Shown piece after piece: positions 35,815-45,019 of a stretch of 64,000 nt of DNA. This DNA is from Microbispora bryophytorum (GTDB lineage: Bacteria; Actinomycetota; Actinomycetes; Streptosporangiales; Streptosporangiaceae): assembly GCF_006874465.1 (NCBI RefSeq), contig NZ_VIRL01000002.1:1-64000 (forward strand). The letters are read 5' to 3'. The position numbers and the translations under genes are program-made. Within the stretch, counting starts at the first letter, position 1. The number at the start of each line of letters is the position of its first letter. Under the pieces are notes generated by a model. It was not told the DNA's origin. It made no database searches and saw nothing but the letters and a program-made list of their open reading frames with translations.

Positions 35815-37752
35815 ATGGTGAGCGCGCCCGTTCAGGCGGCGCCGCCCGTGCAGGCCCCGGCGCGGGCCCGGCGCCTGCCCCGATGGGTCGTGCCGGTCGC
35901 CGGAGTGGTCGCGGGGGTGGCCCTCTACGTGCTCTTCCGCGGCAGGGCCGTGCTGCCGCACGACGACGACGCCACCCTGTTCCACTGGCTCAACGACGCC
36001 CGCGACTGGGTCGACGCCAACCGCAACAGCAACCCGATCTTCCTGTACGTCGTCAACTACCTCCGCCTTGGCGCCTCGGAGGTCTTTGCGCTCATTCAGG
36101 GCGCCCTGGTCGCGCTGGGATGGCCGGGGCTCGTCGGCCTGGCCGCCGGCCTCGGCTGGCTGGCGGGCGGCTGGCGGATCGCGGTCGTCTCGCTCGTGGG
36201 CTTCGCCGGCCTCGGCGTGCTCGGGTTCTGGGAGGCGAGCGTCGAGACGCTCGCGCTGACGCTGTCCGCGGTGGTGCTGTCGCTGCTGTTCGGCATCCCG
36301 CTGGGGATCTGGGCCGGTCGCTCGCCCCGCGTCCGGCGGATCGTGACGCCGGTGCTCGACGTCATGCAGATCATGCCGACGTTCTCGTACCTGTCGCCGA
36401 TGGTGCTGCTGTTCCTCATCGGGTCGGCGTCGTCGACGATCGCGACGATGATCTACGCGATGCCGCCGGCCATCAGGATCACCGCACTGGCCATCGAGCG
36501 GGTCTCCGGTGTGACGGTGGAGGCGTCGGAGTCGCTGGGCGCGACCGGGTGGCAGACACTGCGCAAGGTCCGCCTGCCGCTGGCGCTGAACACGATCATG
36601 CTGGGCGTCAACCAGACGATCGCCGCGGCCCTGTCGATGGTGCCGCTGACGGCGCTGATCGCGGCGCCGGGCCTCGGCGAGGACCTGCTCCGCGCGCTCG
36701 CCCGGGTCAACGTGGGCGCCGCGCTCGTGCCCGGAGTCGCGATCGTGCTGATCGCCATCGTGCTGGACCGCATGACGCGGGCGGCGGCGCAGCGGCGCGA
36801 CGGCGGAAGCCGGGCGCGGGCCGTCCGCTGGGGCGGCTTCGCCGTCCTCACGGCCGCCGGGCTCGCCCTGACCCCCGTGCTGGCGCAGGAGTTTCCCGAG
36901 CAGTGGCAGGTGCAGGTCATCAGGCCCATCAACGACGTGGCCGACTGGATCGAGGCGCACTGGTACACCTTCACCGGCTTCCTCAACGACACCGTCGCGT
37001 ACGGCTTCCTCAACCCGCTGCAGGACCTGCTGACCAGCGCTCCCTGGTGGCTGGTCACGGCGGCGGTGCTGGTGTTCGCCTGGCGGGTGAGCGGGCCGGC
37101 GGCCGGTCTGGTGGCCGCCGTCTGCCTTCTGGGCGTCGCCGCGCTCGGCCTGTGGGAGCACGGCATGGAGACGCTGACGATGGTGCTGGTCGGCTCGGTG
37201 ATCACGATCGCCGCCGGGCTCGCGCTGGGCGTGGCGGCGGCGCGGTCCCGATGGTTCGCCGCCGTGCTGCGGCCGCTCCTGGACGCCGCGCAGACGATGC
37301 CGTCGTTCTCCTACCTGCTGCCCGCCGTGGCGCTGTTCGGCAACGGCCGCTTCACCGCGATCATGGCCGCGTTCATCTACGCGGTGCCGGTGGTCGCGCG
37401 CGTGGTCGAGGACGGCCTGCGCGCGGTCCCCGGCACCGTCATGGAGGCGGCGAGGTCGACGGGCTCCACGGACCGGCAGCTGTTGTGGAAGGTGCAGCTG
37501 CCGATGGCCCGCGGCTCGCTGCTCCTGGCGGCGAACCAGGGCATCGTCATGACGCTGGCGATGGTGGTGATCGGCGCGCTGGTCGGCGCTGGAGCTCTCG
37601 GATACGACGTCGTGGCCGGTTTCGCGCAGCAGGAGGACTACGGCAAGGGCCTCGCGGCCGGCGTCGCCCTGGTCCTCCTCGGAGTCATGCTCGACCGGAT
37701 CACGCAAGGCGCCAACGGGCGCCGCTCTCCCCACAAGAAGAGGAACGCATGA
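35815..37752 (+). CDS. Glycine betaine/proline ABC transporter permease, fused double domain
   Basis: At 645 residues this is about twice the normal permease length. It carries two complete permease domains, each with an EAA-type loop: ASESLGATGWQTLRKVRLP in the first half and AARSTGSTDRQLLWKVQLP in the second. About twelve membrane helices are predicted. The two halves replace the usual homodimer. ATG 35815 follows the ATPase stop with no gap, and the stop overlaps the binding-protein start (ATGA), so the three are co-translated. Confidence 0.92.
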   Translation: MVSAPVQAAPPVQAPARARRLPRWVVPVAGVVAGVALYVLFRGRAVLPHDDDATLFHWLNDARDWVDANRNSNPIFLYVVNYLRLGASEVFALIQGALVALGWPGLVGLAAGLGWLAGGWRIAVVSLVGFAGLGVLGFWEASVETLALTLSAVVLSLLFGIPLGIWAGRSPRVRRIVTPVLDVMQIMPTFSYLSPMVLLFLIGSASSTIATMIYAMPPAIRITALAIERVSGVTVEASESLGATGWQTLRKVRLPLALNTIMLGVNQTIAAALSMVPLTALIAAPGLGEDLLRALARVNVGAALVPGVAIVLIAIVLDRMTRAAAQRRDGGSRARAVRWGGFAVLTAAGLALTPVLAQEFPEQWQVQVIRPINDVADWIEAHWYTFTGFLNDTVAYGFLNPLQDLLTSAPWWLVTAAVLVFAWRVSGPAAGLVAAVCLLGVAALGLWEHGMETLTMVLVGSVITIAAGLALGVAAARSRWFAAVLRPLLDAAQTMPSFSYLLPAVALFGNGRFTAIMAAFIYAVPVVARVVEDGLRAVPGTVMEAARSTGSTDRQLLWKVQLPMARGSLLLAANQGIVMTLAMVVIGALVGAGALGYDVVAGFAQQEDYGKGLAAGVALVLLGVMLDRITQGANGRRSPHKKRNA

Positions 37753-38729
37753 AGAAGTTACGCCTAATCGCAGGGATTCTCGTTCTCGGCCTCAGTGCGG
37801 CCGCCTGCGGAGGCGCCAAGGTAGAGGACGACTCCGCGGCGGCGCCGAGTGCGAGCGCCGCGGGTTCCGCGGGCGCGTCCGCGGGCGGCACGGTCAAGAT
37901 GGCCATCAACGGCTGGGTCGGCTACGAGGCCAGCGCCGCGGTGGTGTCCTACCTGCTTGAGCACGAGCTCGGCTACAAGGTCGAGAAGGTGACGCTCGCC
38001 GAGGAGCCGTCCTGGCAGGGCATGGAGTCGGGCGACGTCGACGTCGTGATCGAGAACTGGGGCCACCCGGACCTCAAGAAGAAGTACATCGAGGAGAAGA
38101 ACGTCGCCGTCGAGGCGGGCAGCACCGGAAACAAGGGCGTCATCGGCTGGTATGTGCCCGAGTGGATGGCCCAGAAGTACCCCGACATCACCGACTACAA
38201 GAACCTCAACAAGTACGCCGACCTGTTCAAGACGTCCGAGTCGGACGGCAAGGGCCAGATGCTCGACGGCGACCCGTCCTTCGTCACCAACGACGAGGCG
38301 CTGGTCAAGAACCTGAAGCTGGACTACAAGGTCGTCTACGCCGGCAGCGAGGCCGCGCTGATCAAGGCCGCCAAGCAGGCGACCGACCAGAAGAAGCCGC
38401 TGCTCATGTACTTCTACGAGCCGCAGTGGCTGTTCAACCAGGTCAAGCTGGTCAAGGTCAACCTCCCCGCGTACACGGAGGGCTGCGACAGCGACCCCAA
38501 GAAGGTCGACTGCGACTACCCGCCGTACGACCTTGACAAGATCGTGAGCAAGAAGTTCGCCGACACCGGCGGCAAGGCGTACGAGCTGATCAAGGCCTTC
38601 CAGTGGACGAACGACGACCAGAACGCGGTCGCCGACGACATCACCAACAACGGAATGTCGGCCGAGGACGCGGCCAAGAAGTGGATCGAGGCCAACACCG
38701 CCAAGTGGCAGGCCTGGATGCCCAAGTGA
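37749..38729 (+). CDS. Glycine betaine ABC substrate-binding lipoprotein, copy 1
   Basis: This 326-residue OpuAC-type binding protein has a lipoprotein signal with Cys 20 (SAAAC), an Ala/Ser linker to about 48, then the conserved body with NGWVGYEASAAVV, VVIENWGHPD and GVIGWYVPEWM, where the tryptophans form the cage for quaternary ammonium ligands. ATG 37749 overlaps the permease stop. A terminator-like hairpin follows at 38777. Confidence 0.93.
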   Translation: MKKLRLIAGILVLGLSAAACGGAKVEDDSAAAPSASAAGSAGASAGGTVKMAINGWVGYEASAAVVSYLLEHELGYKVEKVTLAEEPSWQGMESGDVDVVIENWGHPDLKKKYIEEKNVAVEAGSTGNKGVIGWYVPEWMAQKYPDITDYKNLNKYADLFKTSESDGKGQMLDGDPSFVTNDEALVKNLKLDYKVVYAGSEAALIKAAKQATDQKKPLLMYFYEPQWLFNQVKLVKVNLPAYTEGCDSDPKKVDCDYPPYDLDKIVSKKFADTGGKAYELIKAFQWTNDDQNAVADDITNNGMSAEDAAKKWIEANTAKWQAWMPK

Positions 38730-38776
38730 TCTGAGGATCACGACGCCGTGCGCCCCGCCTGGGCGTGAGCACTCGT

Positions 38777-38803
38777 CGGCCGCGATCCCCGTGATCGCGG
38801 CCG
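38777..38803 (+). terminator. Hairpin terminator after the first glycine betaine binding protein
   Basis: An 11-bp perfect stem, CGGCCGCGATC and GATCGCGGCCG, has a five-base loop and is followed by a T-rich stretch (CTTGTTG). It separates the operon from the second binding-protein gene. Confidence 0.75.
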
Positions 38804-38892
38804 GTCCCGCTTGTTGTGGAATACTCTGCCGGTGTCGCCGCGGCCCCGCCGCTCGCGTTCGCCGCCCCGTACGACATCAGATGAGGCTAGAT

Positions 38893-39843
38893 ATGAGGAT
38901 CCGTCTCCTTGCCGGCGTGCTGACGCTCGCGCTGGCCATGACCGCCTGCAGTGGCGGGAGTTCGGATGACGCCGCCGGAGCAGGCGCCGGAGGCGGCACG
39001 AAGACCGTACGACTCGCGATCAACCCCTGGATCGGCTACGAGGCCAGCGCCGCGGTCGTCGCCTATCTCCTCGAGCACGAGCTCGGCTACAAGGTCGAGA
39101 CGATCGAGAGCGCCGAGGCGGACTCCTGGAAGGGCTTCGAGAAGGGCACGGTCGACGCCGTCCTGGAGAACTGGAGCCACCCGGAGCTCAAGAAGGAGTA
39201 CATCGACGACAAGAAGGTCGCGATGACTGCGGGCGAGGACGGCAACAAGGGCGTCATCGGGTGGTATGTCCCCGAGTGGATGGTCCAGAAATATCCGGAC
39301 ATCACGGACTGGCACAACCTGCCCAAGTACAAGGACCTGTTCAAGACCGACAAGAGCGAGGGCCTGGGTCAGTTCCTCGCCGGCGACAAGTCCTTCGTCA
39401 CCAACGACGAGGCGCTCATCCAGAACCTGAACCTGCCCTACAAGGTGGTCTACTCCGGCAGTGAGGACGCGCTCATCGCGGCGGCTCGCAAGGCCACCGA
39501 GAACGAGACCCCGCTGCTGATGTACTTCTACGAGCCGCAGTGGCTGTTCAACCAGCTCAAGCTCGTCAAGATCAACCTTCCGCCGTACGCCATCGGGTGT
39601 GACGGCGACGTCAAGACGATCAAGTGCGACTATCCGCCGTACCTGCTCGACAAGATCGTCAGCGTGAAGTTCTCCAAGACCGGTGGCAAGGCGTACGAGT
39701 TCATCAAGAACTGGACGTGGACCAACGACGACCAGAACGCCGTGGCCTACGACATGGCGGTGAACAAGATGAGCGCCGAGGCGGCCGCGAAGAAGTGGGT
39801 CGACGCCAACAAGATCGTTTGGCAGGACTGGATCCCGTCCTGA
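38893..39843 (+). CDS. Glycine betaine ABC substrate-binding lipoprotein, copy 2
   Basis: This 316-residue paralogue of the gene at 37749 is nearly collinear and largely identical in the body (GYEASAAVVAYLLEHELGYK, VLENWSHPELKK, VIGWYVPEWM). Only the signal (Cys 19) and linker differ. GAGG six bases before ATG 38893 supports this start over 38881. It lies behind a terminator, so it may have its own promoter (TACTCT at 38822). It probably shares the upstream permease and differs in affinity or ligand. A strong terminator follows. Confidence 0.92.
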   Translation: MRIRLLAGVLTLALAMTACSGGSSDDAAGAGAGGGTKTVRLAINPWIGYEASAAVVAYLLEHELGYKVETIESAEADSWKGFEKGTVDAVLENWSHPELKKEYIDDKKVAMTAGEDGNKGVIGWYVPEWMVQKYPDITDWHNLPKYKDLFKTDKSEGLGQFLAGDKSFVTNDEALIQNLNLPYKVVYSGSEDALIAAARKATENETPLLMYFYEPQWLFNQLKLVKINLPPYAIGCDGDVKTIKCDYPPYLLDKIVSVKFSKTGGKAYEFIKNWTWTNDDQNAVAYDMAVNKMSAEAAAKKWVDANKIVWQDWIPS

Positions 39844-39900
39844 TCCGCCGGATCTGATCCATCGGGCCGTTGATCAGGCCCGTTCATCGGGCGCGTTCGA

Positions 39901-39931
39901 GGGGCGCGGCACGCGGGGCGTGCCGCGCCCC
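39901..39931 (+). terminator. Strong hairpin terminator after the second binding protein
   Basis: A 14-bp perfect stem with a three-base loop (arms 39901-39914 and 39918-39931) lies 57 bp after the gene. Confidence 0.85.
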
Positions 39932-39964
39932 TGTCGTATGCCCAGACTCACCTGCGCGCCTCCT

Positions 39965-39992
39965 TTGCCATCTTTTTACACTTTGCTATATC
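39965..39992 (+). promoter_or_regulatory. Promoter of the HNH lipoprotein gene
   Basis: TTGCCA (39965-39970) and TATATC (39987-39992) have a 16-bp spacer in a strikingly AT-rich stretch. The start codon is 33 bases further on. Confidence 0.5.
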
Positions 39993-40024
39993 TGAGAGGG
40001 ATATTTCATGACCTAGGGGTGGCA

Positions 40025-40795
40025 GTGGGCGGGCGTAGTACCCGATTGATCGCCGGAATCTCGGTGGCGGTGGCCGTACTGGCGGGTTGCGGGCCCCTGC
40101 CCGAGTTGGACGGCGACCCCACGGCCGGCAAGGACGGCGGAGCGAAGAGCGACTCGGAGACGGGGCGGGGCGTCAACCCGCTCGACAACCCCGACGGCAC
40201 CGGCCCCGGCCTCAAGGTGATCTCGTCGGACAAGGACCGGGCGAAGGCCCGCGATCTGATCGACAAGGTGGCGACGAAGGGCCGGGGGGCGAAGACCGGC
40301 TACGACCGTGACGAGTTCGGCTACGCCTGGGCCGACAGCGTGGACGACGTGCCGTGGGGGCGCAACGGTTGCGACACCCGCAACGACCTGCTCAAGCGGG
40401 ACGGCCGCGACATCAAGTATCGAAGCGGGTCGAACTGCGTCATCGCCTCCATGACCCTGTACGACCCGTACACGGGCAAGACGATCGACTGGACCAAGTC
40501 GAAGGCGTCGGAGGTTCAGATCGACCACGTCATGCCCCTGTCGTACGACTGGCAGATGGGCGCGTCGCGGTGGAGCGAGAGCAAGCGCAAGCAGATCGCC
40601 AACGACCCGCTCAACCTGATCCCCGTGGACGGCTCCACCAACGGCTCCAAGAGCGACTCGGGCCCGGCCACCTGGCTGCCGCCCCGCCGCGACATCCGTT
40701 GCTCCTACGCCGTGCGGTTCGCCCAGGTGGCCCTCAAATACGACCTGCCGGTGACCTCCGCCGACAAGGCGGCCATGCTGGAGCAGTGCGCCTGA
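40025..40795 (+). CDS. HNH-family nuclease, predicted secreted lipoprotein
   Basis: The 256-residue protein has a lipoprotein signal with Cys 22 (VLAGC), a disordered linker to about 75, and a C-terminal nuclease domain of the DUF1524/HNH type. IDHVMPLSYDW carries the catalytic His, and NDPLNLIPV with NGSKSD carries the Asn and Lys. Cysteines (GCDTRND, SNCVIAS, IRCSY) suggest disulfides outside the cell. GTG 40025 is supported by AGGGG six bases upstream. It probably degrades external DNA for nutrition or defence. It is convergent with the GT39 gene. Confidence 0.9.
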   Translation: MGGRSTRLIAGISVAVAVLAGCGPLPELDGDPTAGKDGGAKSDSETGRGVNPLDNPDGTGPGLKVISSDKDRAKARDLIDKVATKGRGAKTGYDRDEFGYAWADSVDDVPWGRNGCDTRNDLLKRDGRDIKYRSGSNCVIASMTLYDPYTGKTIDWTKSKASEVQIDHVMPLSYDWQMGASRWSESKRKQIANDPLNLIPVDGSTNGSKSDSGPATWLPPRRDIRCSYAVRFAQVALKYDLPVTSADKAAMLEQCA

Positions 40796-40807
40796 ACGGG
40801 CGATTCG

Positions 40808-42298
40808 TCAGCTGATGGTGCGGAGCCCGGGCCACATCGCGGTCCACGACGACTTCAGGCCGGTGCAGACCGAGATGGCCTTGCCCTGCTCCCCGTTCGG
40901 AACGCCCAGTCCGTTGTCGATCCGGGCCACGTCGTGGCAGCCGACGAAGAACCTGCTCCAGTCGGTGGGCCGCCAGTCGCCGACGTGGACGACGACGGTG
41001 CGCTGAGCCGGTGGCGGGCCCCATGACCAGTACGAGTTGTGACCGGAGTAGACGGGGGGCAGTCCCGATCCCAGCAGGTCGAGTGCGCTCGCCTCGCTGT
41101 AGTCGTTGGTCAGGATCACCGCCCGGGCGCGCTCGTCGGCGGGCAGGGCTGCCACCGCGCCCTTGACCGTGGAGACGAACGCCGGCCAGCCGATCTGGTT
41201 CGCGGTGTCCGGCACCGTGGCCGGAAGGGTGCTGGCGGCATAGGTGGCGACGGGCAGGACCGGCAGGGTCAGGTACGCGAGGAGCAGACCCGAGACCAAG
41301 GCGGCGACGGTGAAGATTGCCCCCTTGATGCTGGCGTGGCCGCGTACGAGCCAGCGGTCGACGACGATCGAACCGGCGGCCATGAACGCGGCCGCGGTGC
41401 CGATCGCGTAGTAGGCCTTGCCTCCGGTCGCGACGACGAGGACGAGCGCGACGGGGCCCGCGATGCCGATCGCCCGCCACGGAACGGCTTCCCTCGAACG
41501 CAGGAGCCAGACCGCTCCGGCGAGGCTCACGGCGAACAGGATCGGACCGGTGAAGAGCCAGAGCAGCGGCACGGTCTGGGCCCGGTTGTCCGCCGCGTAC
41601 CCGGCGATGCGCGAGGCCATGGTGAGCTGGGGCCAGCCGTTCGTCGCCTGCCAGACGAGGTTCGGCGCCCAGAGCAGGAGAGCGATCCCGATGGCCGCCC
41701 ACGGCCACGGTGAACGGACGACGTCCCAGCGCCGGGCGGCGAGAAGGCCCAGCGCCAGCCCCGCGGCCAGGAACAGCAGGGTGCCCTTGTTCTGCAGCCC
41801 TATCCCGGCGGTCAGGCCCACGGCCAGCCACAGGCGCCGGTCGGCACCGGCGAGAAGCCGGACCGCCAGCCACAGGATGAGCGCCCAGGCGAGCAGGTCG
41901 AGACCTGTGGTGGTGTCCATGTGGCCGGCGGCGAGATAGCCGGAGACGGCGGCCGTGATGGCCGCCAGGAACTGCGCCCGCCGAGACCCGCCGACGTCGC
42001 GTGAGATGAGCGCGACGAGGACGACGACGAGCGCCGCCTCCACGGCCGGCAGCACCCTGACCGCGGTCGGCGAGACGCCCAGCAGGCCCACCGAGGCGGC
42101 GGAGAGCAACGGGGTCAGCGGCGGCTGGTCGACGTAGCCGAAGGCGGGATGCCGGCCCGCCACGACGAAGTACATCTCGTCGCCCAGGAAGCCGTAGGCG
42201 CCCGAGAACGCCAGCAGCAGAGCGACTACCAGACCAGCCATCAGGACCACCGGCCAGGGGACGACGAAGGACCGGGTGCGCTGGGTGATGTCCGGCAT
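40808..42298 (-). CDS. Glycosyltransferase family 39-like membrane protein
   Basis: This 496-residue protein has about eleven membrane helices in its first 390 residues and a soluble C-terminal domain. The acidic pair GDEMYF (Asp 40, Glu 41) in the first outer loop and GYVDQPPLTP match the GT39/ArnT-like group, which uses polyprenyl-phosphate sugars. ATG 42298 is used. GTG 42304 is an alternative. The acceptor is not evident. The C-terminal domain has paired cysteines (VGCHDV, SVCTGL) likely outside the cell. Confidence 0.85.
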   Translation of the reverse strand: MPDITQRTRSFVVPWPVVLMAGLVVALLLAFSGAYGFLGDEMYFVVAGRHPAFGYVDQPPLTPLLSAASVGLLGVSPTAVRVLPAVEAALVVVLVALISRDVGGSRRAQFLAAITAAVSGYLAAGHMDTTTGLDLLAWALILWLAVRLLAGADRRLWLAVGLTAGIGLQNKGTLLFLAAGLALGLLAARRWDVVRSPWPWAAIGIALLLWAPNLVWQATNGWPQLTMASRIAGYAADNRAQTVPLLWLFTGPILFAVSLAGAVWLLRSREAVPWRAIGIAGPVALVLVVATGGKAYYAIGTAAAFMAAGSIVVDRWLVRGHASIKGAIFTVAALVSGLLLAYLTLPVLPVATYAASTLPATVPDTANQIGWPAFVSTVKGAVAALPADERARAVILTNDYSEASALDLLGSGLPPVYSGHNSYWSWGPPPAQRTVVVHVGDWRPTDWSRFFVGCHDVARIDNGLGVPNGEQGKAISVCTGLKSSWTAMWPGLRTIS

Positions 42299-42351
42299 TG
42301 TCACAGTGTGATCGCGCTATCGCCACGGCGCCAGGACCTAGGCCGCCCGGT

Positions 42352-43839
42352 TCACCGGTAGACGACCTTCTTGACCGACCGGCCGGGGAACACGACGACC
42401 AGGTGCTCCTCCACGGTCTCCTCGATGCCCCGGGCGTAGACCCGCATCCGGTAGCGTCCGGGGCCTCGCACGGCCAGGTTCGGCAGCCGCGCCGCGGCGC
42501 CCTCCTCGCCGCCGTCGGCGTAGGAGGGCACCTCCAGGCGGCCGCTGCGGCTGACCACGCCGACCTCGGCCACCTGCTCCCACCCCTTCAGCCGCAGCGG
42601 GGGAGCGGAGCCGAACGCCTTCACCGTCAGGCATATCGGCTCGTTCTCGCCGTACGTCATCACGACCGCCGAACTGCCCGCCGCGCCGAGGAACCCGTCG
42701 CCCATCGCCGCGTAGGGGTCCTCGCCCTCGCTGGTGTCGTCCGGGTCGTACACGCCGTAGCCCCCGCCCTCGAACAGGAAGTACGCGGCCGTGCCCTGCC
42801 GCCGGGCCCGCAGCCGCGGCCAGGGGTCCCGGCAGCGGGCGTTGGCCTCCGCGACGTAGTCCTCGTAGTCCTCCGTCTCCGCGGCCTGCCCGTTCGCCGT
42901 ACGCGGCGGCTCGGGCTGCCAGCTGTACGCGGCGGGCGGGGGCGCCGCCTCCGACGCGACGAGTGCGAGGAACGGCAGCAGGACGACCGCCAGCCGGACC
43001 GGCCGGGGCAGGCGCCGGGGCGGCCCGAGCTCCTCCGGCCCGGCGCCCGGGCCGGCGAGTTCGTGGGCCGAGCGGGCGAGCCACACCACGAGGAAGACGA
43101 CGAGCCCCTCGGCCGGCAGCTCCGGTGACCGGCCGAGCACCCATTCCAGGCCCGCTCCCGGGTAGGGGCTCACCAGGGTGAGACAGGCGGCGACCAGGCC
43201 GGCTCTGAGCGTCGCGCGGCTCCAGCGGCCGTCACGGCGCTGACCGGCGAGGACGAGCACCTGCCAGCCCAGCACGGGCACCCAGAGGACGTAGAAGAAC
43301 GTGGGCGGCAGCAGCGGGTAGGTCATCTCGCCCCAGAACGCGGTCGCCGCGGTGGCCGCCGACGCCGCCAGGGCGGCGGCGAGGACGCACATTCGCATCC
43401 GGCGCCCGGACAGGACCAGGGCGAACGACACGGTCTGCGCACTCCAGAGGAGCAGGGCGAGGACGACGGCGAGGTCGCCGGGCAGCAGCGCGGCGGGCAT
43501 CCGGCCGGCCACGTGGAAGGCGACGGCCAGGTAGAGCGCGCGCCGCGCCCAGAGGACCCGCGCGCCGACCTGCGCTCCGCCCGGCGGAGCCGCGCGTGGG
43601 GGGAAGGCCAGGACCTGCCGGAGCATCCAGGTCTTCAGCGCGAGGATCGCGAACAGGCCCACCGCGGCCAGCACGGCGGCCGTGGACGGTTCCGTGAAGG
43701 CGTTCTCGCCGGGTGCGTGCCACAGGACGACGGTCCAGAGGGGACCGAGGTCCCCTGTGACGGCCGCGAGCACGCCCGCGACGGCCGCGGCCGCCAGATA
43801 GACCCCGGCCACGATCGGCCCCACATGCTGCCGGAACAT
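42352..43839 (-). CDS. Hypothetical multi-pass membrane protein
   Basis: This 495-residue protein of no family known to me has about eight membrane helices in residues 8-310, then a soluble part of about 180 residues with beta-rich character (FLFEGGGYGVYDPDD, RYRMRVYARGIEETVEEHLVVVF) that would lie on one face of the membrane. ATG 43839 has AAGGGG seven bases upstream. The C-terminal domain looks immunoglobulin-like at its end. It is on the same strand as the GT39-like gene but 53 bp away. Confidence 0.7.
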   Translation of the reverse strand: MFRQHVGPIVAGVYLAAAAVAGVLAAVTGDLGPLWTVVLWHAPGENAFTEPSTAAVLAAVGLFAILALKTWMLRQVLAFPPRAAPPGGAQVGARVLWARRALYLAVAFHVAGRMPAALLPGDLAVVLALLLWSAQTVSFALVLSGRRMRMCVLAAALAASAATAATAFWGEMTYPLLPPTFFYVLWVPVLGWQVLVLAGQRRDGRWSRATLRAGLVAACLTLVSPYPGAGLEWVLGRSPELPAEGLVVFLVVWLARSAHELAGPGAGPEELGPPRRLPRPVRLAVVLLPFLALVASEAAPPPAAYSWQPEPPRTANGQAAETEDYEDYVAEANARCRDPWPRLRARRQGTAAYFLFEGGGYGVYDPDDTSEGEDPYAAMGDGFLGAAGSSAVVMTYGENEPICLTVKAFGSAPPLRLKGWEQVAEVGVVSRSGRLEVPSYADGGEEGAAARLPNLAVRGPGRYRMRVYARGIEETVEEHLVVVFPGRSVKKVVYR

Positions 43840-43972
43840 CCTGCGCCCCTTCTCTGACAGGATGGACGATCTTAGGGCAGATCGCTCCGGCAGCGCCCGG
43901 CGTCATCCCGCGTCATCCGGCGAGCAGGTCATGCGGGTGCGCGCACTTACGGGCGACCTTCCGGGCGGCCGA

Positions 43973-45019
43973 TCAGAGGCAGCCGGCGTGGGGGTCGTCC
44001 ACCTTCGGCGCGGTGTCGTCGACCATGACCTCCAACTGGGCGGTCGAGGCCACCAGGCTGCCGGTGGGCGCCTTCGCCTCCTTCTCGTCTACGACGATGC
44101 CGCGCTCCCCGAGCAGCTCGTAGGTGGAGGGGTCGAAGATGATCTCCGCGCGCACCCCGCCGGCGACCCGGCCGACGCCGATGCCGGTCCGTCCGGCGGC
44201 GTCCTCGGCGCTCTCGTTGACCGTGACCCCGGGGATCGTGGCGGCGGCCTTGAACAGCGCCGCGCGCTGGGGCGCGGGCACGTACGTCTCCCGCAGCAGG
44301 TCGCCGACGGCCGTCCACGCCCCCGTGTCGGGCGGGTTGTCGCCGCGCGGCCGGTCGTACAGGTAGGCGCGCATCTTCTCCGGGTCGGCGGGCAGCTTCT
44401 TCAGGCTCGTGTAGGCGGTGTCCCGCAGGCTGTCACAGGCGGGCAGCCGCATCCACTCGGTGCCCTTCTCCTTGTACGCCTCCGGCGGGATCGGCCAGCC
44501 GGGGTAGGCGCGAGGTTCCAGATACTCGACCTTCAGCGCGCCGTCCTTCGTGCCGTCGGCCGACAGCCAGATCGTCCGCTTCGTCCGATAGAGGTAGCGG
44601 GACTCCTTCTTGTCCTCGCCGACCACGGTGGCCTCGTACATCGTCTGGGAGCTCACCGTGACGAACTGGTCGTCGCGCGGGGACAGGTCGGTCACCGCGC
44701 CGGCCGCCTTGCCCAGTACCTCCTCGGCCGACATGTTCGACACCTTCGGCAGTGCCACGACCCCCGCGCTCACCGCCACCGGACGGGTCCGCGGGCCCGT
44801 CTGCGTCTGCGGTCCCGTCAGAACGGTGGTGACGGCCGCGACCCCCGCCGCGGCGAGAAGCGCCGTCCCACCCGCGAGCAGCAGGTACGGCCGCGGACGC
44901 GGGCGGGCGGGACGCTTCGCGGGGCCGGTCAGCCGCCGTCGTGCGGCCGCCTTGGCCGCCAGGGAGTAGGGGGCGACGTCGGGCCGTTCCCGCGTCACCA
45001 GGTCGATCTCGTCGGTCAT
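43973..45019 (-). CDS. CU044_5270-family protein, partner of the ECF sigma factor
   Basis: The 348-residue protein has a cytoplasmic N-terminus, one membrane helix at about 46-68 and a large outer domain. It matches the CU044_5270 family, which is typically encoded directly after an ECF sigma gene, as here: its ATG overlaps the sigma stop (TGATG), behind AAGGAG. Such proteins are thought to sense an external signal and bind the sigma factor, though this is inferred from gene pairing. Confidence 0.85.
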   Translation of the reverse strand: MTDEIDLVTRERPDVAPYSLAAKAAARRRLTGPAKRPARPRPRPYLLLAGGTALLAAAGVAAVTTVLTGPQTQTGPRTRPVAVSAGVVALPKVSNMSAEEVLGKAAGAVTDLSPRDDQFVTVSSQTMYEATVVGEDKKESRYLYRTKRTIWLSADGTKDGALKVEYLEPRAYPGWPIPPEAYKEKGTEWMRLPACDSLRDTAYTSLKKLPADPEKMRAYLYDRPRGDNPPDTGAWTAVGDLLRETYVPAPQRAALFKAAATIPGVTVNESAEDAAGRTGIGVGRVAGGVRAEIIFDPSTYELLGERGIVVDEKEAKAPTGSLVASTAQLEVMVDDTAPKVDDPHAGCL

